From JADKIH01 sp031427625 (GTDB lineage Bacteria; Bacteroidota; Bacteroidia; AKYH767-A; 2013-40CM-41-45): a DNA stretch of 43,121 nt. The notes below the pieces were generated by a model. It saw only the letters and a list, made by a program, of their open reading frames with translations, did not search any database and had not been told where the DNA came from. Made by a program: the position numbers and the translations under genes. The stretch is from positions 1-43,121 of the forward strand of contig JANPNV010000074.1 of assembly GCA_031427625.1 (NCBI GenBank), given 5' to 3'. Every line of letters begins with the position of its first letter. Within the stretch, counting starts at the first letter, position 1. This document shows positions 9,940 to 18,500 of the stretch, piece after piece.

Positions 9940-11583
9940 TTAATAAATAAGAACTTTTGTATTCCAATTGCCAGATGCAGAATTGAGTTTCAGAATATAA
10001 ACACCAGCGTTGACTCCTTCGAGACCAATAATGGTATCAATTCCGGAAACTTTTCCTGAACTTATCTTTTTCCCTCTGATATCGAAAAGTGCCCAGTCAG
10101 AATAAGAAAAATTTTTTGTGAATTTAATATGCAATTGATCATGAGCCGGATTTGGCGTAACAGAAACGTTTGAAAAAATATTATCAACGTTATTCACTAA
10201 TAAATCGTTCACGAAAATTGGCACCGATACATTAAATAGTCCGGTTGCGGTAGTATTAAAAGAAAGAAATGCTCTTATAGAATCGGATGACAATGTTGTG
10301 CAACTGATTTTTACAGCTTGAGATTCGCCTGGCGATAATGTGTTGTTGCTGCCACCGGCAACGAAAGTCAGCTCTGACGAATGTGTTAGGTTGAAGTTGC
10401 TGAGGTTTATACTTTGATTGCCATTGTTTACAATAACAAAATTGAACGTAACCGGCACTCCGGTTTGAATTGTGCCATATACAATTGTGTCTTCAGGAAT
10501 ATTTAGCGAGCTTATTATTGGCGCTGATGAAGTACTTGCAAATGATTGAATCCGTTCAATAAAAACCGGATAATCGACGAAGGGATTTCGATTATGCTGA
10601 AGAGAAAAAATTGCATTATTCCGAATCTTTTCATTAGTTGTTGGAGGAAAAGCAGTATGCCATGTACGAAGAATAGCTTCCTGGGAGTTTATGAAATTAT
10701 TGTAATTCTGATAACGTAATACAAAGTATAAAAGTGATCGTGCTGCTCTGCCTTTTTGTTCATCGCGTGGTTCAAACAAATTACTTATCGCTTTAGAACC
10801 GCCAACAGTCCATGTCGGATTTGCAACAACGCCAAAAGGATTATCTCCCCGTTGGTTATTTGCAACATTATCCGTTGGATATAGATGATGGAGATCGGAT
10901 TTCATTGGCTCCATGCTTGTAAAAAGTGATTGTGGGAATGTATGTTCTGTATTAAATGCAAAATTATTCTGACAGTCAGTACGATCAGTATAGCCAACTG
11001 CCTCTCTACCGGTATAAATACATTCAAGAGTATTTTGTGAAGCGCCCATGCCATTCACCTTTTTATTATCGAACGACATAAACATAGAATCTCGGGCCAC
11101 ATTGTATCCAAGAGAAACATATCCGTTACCTGTGATGAGGTTGATTGATGTTTTAAGATTCTCTTCGGAAAGATTTTCCGTTAGATCGTAATAGTGGTTC
11201 GAATATTTTCCTTGTCCGGTTAAATCGACGCTTATATATCCCTGCAATCCGTCATTCTCAATTACCACTTCGCTATTGTGATATATGTTATGTCGCGGAG
11301 AGAATTTTATATAAACGATTGTAGATCCGCCGGCAGGAATGGTAAACCAGGAAAATGATGTTGAGAATGCAGGAGATCCATATGTGTCATAAAAATGAAA
11401 TCCTGTTATCGTAACTGTACGGCTAAGTGTATTGGTAAGAGTAAGTGGTAAACTGTCAGGATGGTTTTCAAACACATTTCCGAAATTGAGTTGAGGATTG
11501 TTAACGGAAATTGCCTGTGAAAAAATTTTCCCTGACATCAGACTAATGATCAGGAAGATTCCTGCCTTCAATAAATTCCTCAT
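9940..11583 (-). CDS. Secreted endonuclease I family nuclease with T9SS type A sorting domain
   Basis: The 547-residue precursor starts with a signal peptide ending near KIFSQ (residue 23). Residues about 28-125 form an ASH/choice-of-anchor-D-like beta domain (NPQLNFGNVFENH, VYIKFSPR). The endonuclease I core follows, with NTEHTFPQS (catalytic His214), DLHHLYPTDNVANNQR (D230, H232, H233, N243) and a downstream PFG, as in Mg-dependent beta-beta-alpha-Me nucleases such as Vvn and EndA. A second beta domain (about 355-465) and a type A sorting domain (VSVTPNPAHDQL to KVLIY, about 475-547) finish the protein. It should degrade extracellular DNA or RNA, probably for nutrient acquisition. It starts 2 bases after the cyclophilin stop, so the two genes are translationally close; a periplasmic or surface nuclease in an operon with cytoplasmic enzymes is unusual. 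Confidence 0.92.
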   Translation of the reverse strand: MRNLLKAGIFLIISLMSGKIFSQAISVNNPQLNFGNVFENHPDSLPLTLTNTLSRTVTITGFHFYDTYGSPAFSTSFSWFTIPAGGSTIVYIKFSPRHNIYHNSEVVIENDGLQGYISVDLTGQGKYSNHYYDLTENLSEENLKTSINLITGNGYVSLGYNVARDSMFMSFDNKKVNGMGASQNTLECIYTGREAVGYTDRTDCQNNFAFNTEHTFPQSLFTSMEPMKSDLHHLYPTDNVANNQRGDNPFGVVANPTWTVGGSKAISNLFEPRDEQKGRAARSLLYFVLRYQNYNNFINSQEAILRTWHTAFPPTTNEKIRNNAIFSLQHNRNPFVDYPVFIERIQSFASTSSAPIISSLNIPEDTIVYGTIQTGVPVTFNFVIVNNGNQSINLSNFNLTHSSELTFVAGGSNNTLSPGESQAVKISCTTLSSDSIRAFLSFNTTATGLFNVSVPIFVNDLLVNNVDNIFSNVSVTPNPAHDQLHIKFTKNFSYSDWALFDIRGKKISSGKVSGIDTIIGLEGVNAGVYILKLNSASGNWNTKVLIY

Positions 11584-11585
11584 TC

Positions 11586-12023
11586 TTAGCTTTCGTGGAT
11601 TTCTATTTTTTCTATTTCATCCCCTTCGCGAATTGCATCAATAACGTCGAGGCCGTCTACAACTTTCCCAAAACAGGTATGATTATGATCGAGGTGTGCA
11701 GTATTCTTTCTGCTGTGACAAACAAAAAATTGCGACCCGCCAGTATCGCGACCGGCATGTGCCATAGAAAGCACTCCGCGATCGTGGTATTGATTACCTC
11801 CATCCAGTTCGCATTTGATTTTATAACCGGGGCCACCGCTACCTGTACCATTCGGGCAACCTCCCTGAATTACAAAATCGGGAATGACACGATGAAACGT
11901 AAGACCATTGTAAAATCCTTTTAGGGCAAGGTCACAGAAATTTTTTACTGTATTTGGAGTATCCTTTTCATAAAATTCCACCTTCATATTTCCCTTTTCT
12001 GTAAATATTGTTGCTGTTTTCAT
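11586..12023 (-). CDS. Cyclophilin-type peptidyl-prolyl cis-trans isomerase
   Basis: The 145-residue protein is a minimal cyclophilin: FHRVIPDFVIQGG (catalytic Arg45, F50, Q53), SMAHAGRDTGGSQFF and an HLDHNHTCFGKV block. It catalyses cis-trans isomerisation of X-Pro bonds and lacks a signal peptide, so it is cytoplasmic. The frame stays open upstream to 12104, but I place the start at ATG 12023 (MKTATIF). The longer reading would run across the terminator of the DUF1579 gene (12087-12108) and across a perfect -7 element (12042-12049), and its extra 27 residues are His/Ser-rich and unlike cyclophilins. It is the first gene of a four-gene operon. Confidence 0.93.
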   Translation of the reverse strand: MKTATIFTEKGNMKVEFYEKDTPNTVKNFCDLALKGFYNGLTFHRVIPDFVIQGGCPNGTGSGGPGYKIKCELDGGNQYHDRGVLSMAHAGRDTGGSQFFVCHSRKNTAHLDHNHTCFGKVVDGLDVIDAIREGDEIEKIEIHES

Positions 12024-12041
12024 AGTTTTTTTAAGATGGTG

Positions 12042-12049
12042 CAAATGTA
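12042..12049 (-). promoter_or_regulatory. -7 promoter element (TACATTTG) of the cyclophilin operon
   Basis: The minus strand reads TACATTTG, matching TAnnTTTG exactly, 18 bases upstream of the ATG at 12023 and just downstream of the terminator of the preceding gene. No good -33 TTTG is present at N19, so strength is uncertain, but the position between a terminator and a start codon is right. Confidence 0.6.
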
Positions 12050-12086
12050 ATGAATGCGAATGAGACACTTGTCGGTTAATGTCAAC

Positions 12087-12108
12087 AAAAAAACCCGGCA
12101 TCACCGGG
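12087..12108 (-). terminator. Intrinsic terminator of the DUF1579 gene
   Basis: On the minus strand CCCGG-TGATG-CCGGG forms a 5-bp GC-only stem with a 5-base loop, followed immediately by seven T. It lies 26 bases beyond the stop of the gene ending at 12135. Confidence 0.85.
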
Positions 12109-12134
12109 ATTTATGACTTATAAATGATTGAAAT

Positions 12135-12755
12135 TTATCTTTTTGTAAATTTTATTTCCATGCTCTTATACTCTTTTCCCTCTTTAGTCGAAAACATATC
12201 CATTGTTTGCGTCTTTTCGTCAACAAATGTAAATATCTCACGCACTTTCTCTGTTTTTCCTGTATTCGGATCAACGGCGACTCCTGTAAAATTGATGGCA
12301 TGTTTCTTTTCGTCCCATTTACCCTCCAAATACATAATTCCTGTTCCCATGTTATCAATCCAAGTGCTTTGAAATACCTTCCTTGAATTATCATATCCTA
12401 ATGTCGATTTCCCTTCGAATGGCATTCCCATCATTTCACCTTTATGATAAGATTCCTGGTAACGATCTCCAAAAATCATTGAATTTGTACAGCTTGATTC
12501 AGCTTTTGTGGCAGGACCTCCCATCGTCATCCAAAAAGTAAGTTCTTCATGCCATTCTCCATTGGCACTTAACATCATTTTATGCATTTCTCCCGGAGTC
12601 ATATAAGCCATCCAGGCCTGCATTTCTTTTTCACTTGGTTGTGCATCTGCAGCCTTTGCCGGCTTTTCAGCTTTCATTGTTTTATCCTGAGCAAAAAGCG
12701 AAACAGAAATAAATAATAAGGATCCTAAGATCAATGAGCATTTTGTTTTCATCAT
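12135..12755 (-). CDS. DUF1579 family secreted protein
   Basis: The mature gene encodes about 206 residues starting at the tandem ATGs at 12755/12752 (MMKTKCSLIL), which opens a normal signal peptide ending near SLFAQ. The frame extends to 12812, but that extension covers a perfect -7 promoter element (12776-12783), so it is probably not translated. After a low-complexity Lys/Ala linker the DUF1579 domain shows the expected order: GEWHEELTFWMTMGG, a short ESSCTNSMIFGDRY strand, GMPFEGKSTLGYDN, STWIDNMGTGIM and a final YKSMEIKFTKR strand. The family forms a lipocalin-like barrel of unknown role. It is monocistronic with its own promoter and terminator. Confidence 0.88.
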   Translation of the reverse strand: MMKTKCSLILGSLLFISVSLFAQDKTMKAEKPAKAADAQPSEKEMQAWMAYMTPGEMHKMMLSANGEWHEELTFWMTMGGPATKAESSCTNSMIFGDRYQESYHKGEMMGMPFEGKSTLGYDNSRKVFQSTWIDNMGTGIMYLEGKWDEKKHAINFTGVAVDPNTGKTEKVREIFTFVDEKTQTMDMFSTKEGKEYKSMEIKFTKR

Positions 12756-12775
12756 GTTGTTTTTTGGCATGTCTG

Positions 12776-12783
12776 CAAATATA
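12776..12783 (-). promoter_or_regulatory. -7 promoter element (TATATTTG) of the DUF1579 gene
   Basis: The minus strand reads TATATTTG, an exact TAnnTTTG match, 20 bases upstream of the ATG at 12755. The -33 region is not recognisable. Its position argues for the downstream start codon. Confidence 0.55.
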
Positions 12784-12998
12784 TAAAAAACAGCGAAAGA
12801 TAAATTTGCCATCGCTTAATAGAGACAATTGAGTCTTGGATTCAGGTATTGCGACAGAGCGCTATTGTATTAAAAAATCATTCATCAGCCTCAATTTTAA
12901 CTATCTCTGGTATCGATTTTTTGGCAATCAATTCAATTATTAACAATCAATTTTGATTTTTATTTCATTTTTGATTATCAAATAATGATTTCTACAAT

Positions 12999-14027
12999 TT
13001 AATTCAATCGTTTATTATCTTTCATAAAGTCCTGCCAAGATTTAGACTTGTAGATGTTTTCACCATAAAAATGAACGATGTCATTCAGAAAGGAGGGTGA
13101 AACGTAGGAGGATATAACATCGGCGATTTCGAAGTTTTCATCCAGGACAATCAGTGAAGGAAAGGTAATTGAGTTTCTCCCCAGGTTTATCGCAAGCTGA
13201 TGAAATGGGATTTGAGGATTTTTTAGATTCGTAAATAGTTGACCTTTAAAACTGATTGTATCCGTACTCTCTGGGTTAAAATCAACCAGATTGAACTTTT
13301 TTAACAGATAACTTTCTAATGTTGAATCGCTAAAAGAGGTAAGCTTCATGACCTTCCCCGAAGTACACCATTGGGAGTTTATTAAAACAAGTGTTTTCTT
13401 TTTTTCGGGAATTGTTTTTTGAAATGCTAAAACCGGATTCAACCATGTCAGCTTTTCCTGCCTGGATGCATTCGTACTATCATAAAAAGCCGTCTGAAAA
13501 TTCTTGCTAAAGTCATCGTAACTTGCATTTCGTCCTGCATTTTCAAGAATGAAGACAAGAATGGGTTCTATTTTCGGCTGCTCCAGATATCCACTTGCAA
13601 TCATATTTATCTTAAACTCGTTTTTATCTTTTTCATATCCATTCATAAATAATGTTGTCGGATACATCAGCTTATTATTCAATAATTTTATTGCCAGCGG
13701 ATGTGGCGTTCGCGGCTTATCTGAAGTTGGCATATACTTTTCTCCTAAAAACTCCACGGTATCCTTTCCTTCAGCATCAAATTTGACCGGATAAAAAAAA
13801 GTATTAATGTATTGTGCCAATCCGGGGTTTGCATAGGTCGTACGCATCATCGTCTTACACCATCCGCACCAGTCAGTATAAAAATCCATGATAAGAGGTT
13901 TGGGCTGGACTTTTTCCTTTTTCATGGCTTCCTCAAGAGTGAGCCATTGCACTAGACTTCCATCTTTGTCGGGAACCTGACCATAAGCACTACCGACTAT
14001 AAATAAAAAGAAAAATAATTTTTTCAT
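12999..14027 (-). CDS. Periplasmic two-domain thioredoxin-fold protein
   Basis: Starting at ATG 14027 (MKKLFFFLFIVGSAYGQ, signal peptide) the protein has 342 residues. The first domain has the active site DWCGWC (C54, C57) in a thioredoxin_7/DUF255-like context (PLIMDFYTDWCGWCK) and the cis-Pro segment MYPTTLF (P123). A second thioredoxin-like domain (about 200-325) starts KTLVLINSQWCTSGK and keeps its cis-Pro segment (ITFPSLIVLDE), but has a single Cys (C221) where CxxC would be, so it is probably not a dithiol oxidoreductase. It likely reduces or protects thiols of exported proteins. The open frame continues to 14147, but those 40 residues would cross the -7 element at 14037-14044. It is monocistronic. 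Confidence 0.85.
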   Translation of the reverse strand: MKKLFFFLFIVGSAYGQVPDKDGSLVQWLTLEEAMKKEKVQPKPLIMDFYTDWCGWCKTMMRTTYANPGLAQYINTFFYPVKFDAEGKDTVEFLGEKYMPTSDKPRTPHPLAIKLLNNKLMYPTTLFMNGYEKDKNEFKINMIASGYLEQPKIEPILVFILENAGRNASYDDFSKNFQTAFYDSTNASRQEKLTWLNPVLAFQKTIPEKKKTLVLINSQWCTSGKVMKLTSFSDSTLESYLLKKFNLVDFNPESTDTISFKGQLFTNLKNPQIPFHQLAINLGRNSITFPSLIVLDENFEIADVISSYVSPSFLNDIVHFYGENIYKSKSWQDFMKDNKRLN

Positions 14028-14036
14028 CTGCAAATG

Positions 14037-14044
14037 CAAAGATA
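14037..14044 (-). promoter_or_regulatory. -7 promoter element (TATCTTTG) of the thioredoxin-fold gene
   Basis: The minus strand reads TATCTTTG, the commonest form of the Bacteroidota -7 box, ending only 9 bases before the ATG at 14027. If used, the 5' leader would be just a few bases. The -33 region is weak. Confidence 0.5.
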
Positions 14045-14244
14045 AGGGTATTTTGAAAAAACGAAACAGAAGGTAACAGAAAGAGTGGTGGCATGACCTA
14101 CATATCAGGAACCAGAAAGATAATATATGGCTCATGAAAACGTACACTCTAAAACCTATTTAATTTTACAATGAAGAAATCAATTGAGAATAGAATTTTT
14201 CGAAGGAATAATATCAAACGCTTGATGGGGTCGAACAGAACTAA

Positions 14245-14290
14245 CAATTATGAATCTTATCCATAGCTATCAGGATAAGATTCACAATTG
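14245..14290. repeat. Long inverted repeat (18-bp stem, one mismatch)
   Basis: Arms 14245-14262 and 14273-14290 (CAATTATGAATCTTATCC against GGATAAGATTCACAATTG) pair over 18 positions with a single A/C mismatch; the inner 12 pairs are perfect. The 10-base loop itself contains the palindrome ATAGCTAT. It lies 48 bases past the stop of the methyltransferase gene, so it may act as its terminator, although the downstream minus-strand sequence is only moderately T-rich. Confidence 0.7.
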
Positions 14291-14337
14291 ATTTTAATGC
14301 AAAATATTACTCCACTTCGATTTTGCCTTTTGATCTA

Positions 14338-15399
14338 TTACTTAAAGGCAATGGCAGCACTGGTGGGACCTCCAAGATGTATTAACTCAAATTCGACAAA
14401 TCCCGCCTGACCGGCCCAATTTGAAAATTCTTTAAACGTATAATCTTTCCCTTCCTTAGTCTCAATAAGCATGTTTAGCGACATGAGTAATCCGAAAACA
14501 TTTTTGCGGCGGTCATCGTCAATTATATTTTCTATGCAAACAAATGCTCCGCCTTTTGGAAGTGCATCGTAAGCTTTCTTCATTAGTATTAATTTTTCTT
14601 TTTCACTCCAGTCATGAAGAATGTTCCCCATCACAACAACATCTGCATTGGGAATTTTATCGAAAAAACTTCCCGAAACAATTTCAACTTTGTCGGACAC
14701 ACCTGTTTGCTTGATAAATTCCTTCGCAACCGGTGCAACAGCAGCAAGATCATAGCTGATACATTTCATATGAGACTGGTGTTTTACAACCTGCATACAC
14801 AATGAGCCCATAGCGCCACCGGCATCAACGAGAGTTTTATAATTTGAGAAATCAAATTTTTCAGCGAAAGAAATAAATGCTCCCATTTGAATTCCTGACA
14901 TGGCAACGAGAAACTCTTTCATTCGAACGGGGTCAGCATATAGCTTACTGAACTGGTCTTCTTCAGGCGAATCTTTTATTTCATTTTGTGGCAGTCCAGT
15001 CACTAAGGCCTCCTCCAGGTTACCCCAGAAACCATACAGTCTGTTATTGCCCATCTCCAATATTCCTCCGATATAAGATGGCTTTTTCCTATCAAGAAAA
15101 AGATCGGTATCAGGGGCATTTGAATATTCTGCCATTTCACCGATTCCTTCACGCTTCAGGAATTGAAGGGCAACGAGTGTATCGAGAAAATCATCATAGG
15201 ATCTTACATGCAACTTTAGTTTTTCACGAATCGATTTACCCGTAAGTGGTTTTTCGGCAAGCAATGTGAAAAGTTGAAAATCGATGGCAGCGAGTAATGT
15301 TTTAGATGCCCAATACCCCAAACCAATTTGCATAATATGCTCTGGTGTTACAGGAGCTTTTACTCCGGGTTTATCGGAGATCTTAAAATTTGTTTCCAT
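14338..15399 (-). CDS. Class I SAM-dependent O-methyltransferase (plant-OMT/hydroxyneurosporene type)
   Basis: The 353-residue cytoplasmic protein has an N-terminal winged-helix dimerisation domain (about 20-100; GYWASKTLLAAIDFQLFTLL) and a C-terminal Rossmann methyltransferase domain. The SAM-binding loop is LVDAGGAMGSL (D192 onward), the acidic ribose-binding position is in ISYDLAAV (D217), and the block GNILHDWSEKEKLILMKKA carries the catalytic-type His262-Asp263 of this family. Relatives methylate small hydroxylated aromatic or carotenoid-type metabolites; the substrate here cannot be inferred and no biosynthetic cluster surrounds it. It is divergent from the metalloprotease gene, 149 bases away, and probably monocistronic. 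Confidence 0.88.
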   Translation of the reverse strand: METNFKISDKPGVKAPVTPEHIMQIGLGYWASKTLLAAIDFQLFTLLAEKPLTGKSIREKLKLHVRSYDDFLDTLVALQFLKREGIGEMAEYSNAPDTDLFLDRKKPSYIGGILEMGNNRLYGFWGNLEEALVTGLPQNEIKDSPEEDQFSKLYADPVRMKEFLVAMSGIQMGAFISFAEKFDFSNYKTLVDAGGAMGSLCMQVVKHQSHMKCISYDLAAVAPVAKEFIKQTGVSDKVEIVSGSFFDKIPNADVVVMGNILHDWSEKEKLILMKKAYDALPKGGAFVCIENIIDDDRRKNVFGLLMSLNMLIETKEGKDYTFKEFSNWAGQAGFVEFELIHLGGPTSAAIAFK

Positions 15400-15520
15400 G
15401 TGTTTTTATTTAGAGATAAGTAAAAATAATAAATTTCGCTCTCAAATGAACTTTAAAAAGATGATAAACAAATGAATCAAGGGTTCATTATAACACTTAC
15501 TTCAATCCTGATTTTTTCCT

Positions 15521-15527
15521 TACTTTG
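15521..15527 (+). promoter_or_regulatory. Candidate -7 element (TACTTTG) of the metzincin gene
   Basis: TACTTTG is one base shorter than TAnnTTTG but is a common variant; it lies 21 bases upstream of the ATG at 15549. No -33 box is evident. Confidence 0.35.
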
Positions 15528-15548
15528 TAAACTGCGAAAAAAATCCGG

Positions 15549-18500
15549 ATGGAAAAGTGCTTTGGCATTTATATTAAATCAATACTTATTGTTTTTTGTC
15601 TTTTAAGCCCTTTTTGCTCTCAGGCAATCAGGCCTGTGGCAAAATCTGTAAGCGACATGCATGAGCTGAATGCAGACTTCCGGGCTTTCAGACTTTTTTA
15701 TAATGCTCATGAATCGGTCAATTCGGCCTTCACGAATGTAGTCACTGCAGGCACCTATGCCGATTTAATTCCAGCAAAACTATTTAGCCTTGTTCAGCAA
15801 GGTCATTCAGCTATCACATTGGAAATTCCTTATATGAATTCCGTCATTCTCGTTGAACTTGTCAGGGTTAATATTTTCTCTGATGATTTTGCTGTTACAA
15901 CGGGGGAAAATCAGGTATCACCATATACACCGGGAGTTTATTACCGCGGCATCATCAAAGGGAATTCAAATTCAGTTGCAGCATTCAGTTTTTTCAATGA
16001 TGAACTTTATGGCGTCATCTCTGATGATGTCAATAACAATCTCGTTGTCGCACCACTTTCCTTTTCAGGAAATCATAGCCATTACATAATTTACTCCGAC
16101 AAAAATCTTTTGAAATCACCTGGAAATTATTGCCAAACTGTCGACGACATTTCTGTTTCTGCAAAAATCCACAGTACACAACTAAACCCTTCTTCAACGA
16201 CCAACTGTGTTAGATTGTATTATGAAGTAGACCATGATATTTTTCTCGACAAAGGCAATCTGACGAATGCTACAAACTGGATGACTGCCGTTCACAATAA
16301 TGTAGCAACATTATATGCCAACGATAATATTTCCGTTGCATTAAGTTCTATTTATGTCTGGTCAACCAACGACCCATATACAGGTGCAAATTCAAATGAT
16401 CAGCTTGATTTATTCAGAGCTACCCGCCCTAGTTTTAACGGAGATGCTGGTCAACTTGTAGCGCACGATTCCAATAATGGCGGACTTGGATATCTGGACG
16501 CACTGTGTTTGAATACAAATTACAGCTATGCAGATGTTGATTATTCGTATTCCTCTGTTCCCACTTATTCATGGACTATCGAAGTTATCACTCATGAATT
16601 CGGCCATATCCTTGGTTCCGCACATACTCACAACTGTAACTGGCCTCCGGGTGCGCTTGATGATTGTTATGCGACGGAAGGCGGTTGTCCTTCCGGCCCA
16701 ACACCTGTAAACGGGGGTACAATAATGAGCTACTGTCATCTTTCCGCTACAGGCATTAATTTTAATAATGGCTTCGGACCATATCCTGCAGCTGCCATAC
16801 AAACCGCTGTCAATAACGCCGGCTGTCTTGGAACATCCTGCGCAGTTTGTCCCGTTCCGGCAAACGATGCATGTAATGCGCCTGCATTGTTACCCATTTC
16901 TTCTAATTGCGTTTACCGGTCAGGAAATCTTTGTGGTGCAACAGAATCACTTTCGCCAGAGAACTGTGGAGGAATTATAGCGGCACATGGATATGATTTA
17001 TGGTACAGAGTGAATCCAGTTGTAAGTGATCTTCAAATCAAGTGTCTCTCTGGTACCAATACGAATGCAGTAATTGCGCTGTACTCCGGATCGTGCGCCG
17101 GACTAACTCTGATTGATTGTTCAAACTCAACCGGCATTGGAGGAATTGAAAGCATCATTGCAACGGTAACACCAGGCACTTCATATTTTATCAGAGTTTA
17201 CGATTTTGACGGCAACACTATCGGAAGGGATTTTGCAATTTGTGCCTCACATAGCTGTCAGCCCATTTCAAATGATAATTGCGCAAACGCAACAGCACTA
17301 TCAACAAGTTTATCATGCAATTTTATAAATGGCGATTTGTGTCCCGCAACAGAATCAATGAGCCCGTCAATGTGCTCTGGATATCAAAGTGATCATGCAT
17401 ACGACCAATGGTATTCCATTACACCCAATCAAAGTAATGTTCGGATTACTGTGCAGTCAGGAGATGATGCTGATATTGTTCTCGGATTATTTTCAAATAC
17501 CTGTGGTGCTTTGAATCTTATTGGCTGTAACGACTCAACTGGTTCTGGCGGAATAGAAATTATTAATGCATCATTGACTCCTGGGAATACATACTACGTC
17601 AGAGTTTATGACTGGAGTGGCAATTTATATGGAACAGACTACCAGATATGTTCACAGTACACATCTTGTAATCCACCGTCTGCACCTGTAAATGTCAATG
17701 CAACGAATGCAATTATATGTGCGGGAGCGTCAACAAATATTAATGCAAATGGCGCACTTTCTACTGGTGCAACCTGGCAATGGTATACTGCATCATGCGG
17801 AGGAACATCGATCGGTACCGGAGCTGTTTTAAGTGTGACACCGACCGTAACAACAACCTATTATGTACGCGGAGAAAACGGAACCTGTTATTCCTCCTGT
17901 AAAAGTGTTACGGTAACGGTAACTCCATTTCCTGCAGCACCATCATCTGCCGGTGCATCGCCTTCAACAATATGCTCCGGTGATGCATCATCACTGACTG
18001 TCATTGGAACATTATCATCAGGCGCTTCATGGCATTGGTATAATTCATCTTGTGGAACTGGAGCATCGGGCACAGGATCTGCAATTTCAGTAAATCCATC
18101 AGCGACGGCAACATATTATGTGAGGGCAGAAAACGGTTTATGTTTTTCAAGCTGCGTAAACACGATGTTAAATGTGAATGCTTCACCTTCAACACCCTCT
18201 TCAATTAGTTCTTCAACAACAACAATTTGTTCCGGCGAATCAGTTTTACTTACTGTAAATGGAACATTGTCGTCGGGGGCAACATGGAAATGGTTTTCAA
18301 ATTCCTGCGGAGGAACATCGCAGGGGACAGGATCAACATTAACTGTTAATCCTACTTCAACTACTTCTTACCATTTACGCGCAGAGAATGCAAATTGTAT
18401 TAGTCCATGTGCGAATACCGTAATCAATGTCAATCCAACACCATCCGATCCTCAAGCATGTTCTACGAATGCATCAACTATTTGTCAGGGCGAGACTGCC

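Larger units (their letters stand above)
14028..14337. other. Intergenic region with a long hairpin (310 bases)
   Basis: The gap separates the thioredoxin-fold gene from the O-methyltransferase gene, both on the minus strand. It holds the promoter element at 14037-14044 and the long inverted repeat at 14245-14290. I see no convincing small ORF in it. Confidence 0.5.

Noticed and set aside
14028..14147. Longer N-terminus for the thioredoxin-fold protein
   Set aside because: The added 40 residues contain no signal peptide logic, cross a TATCTTTG promoter element, and place a perfect signal peptide in the interior.
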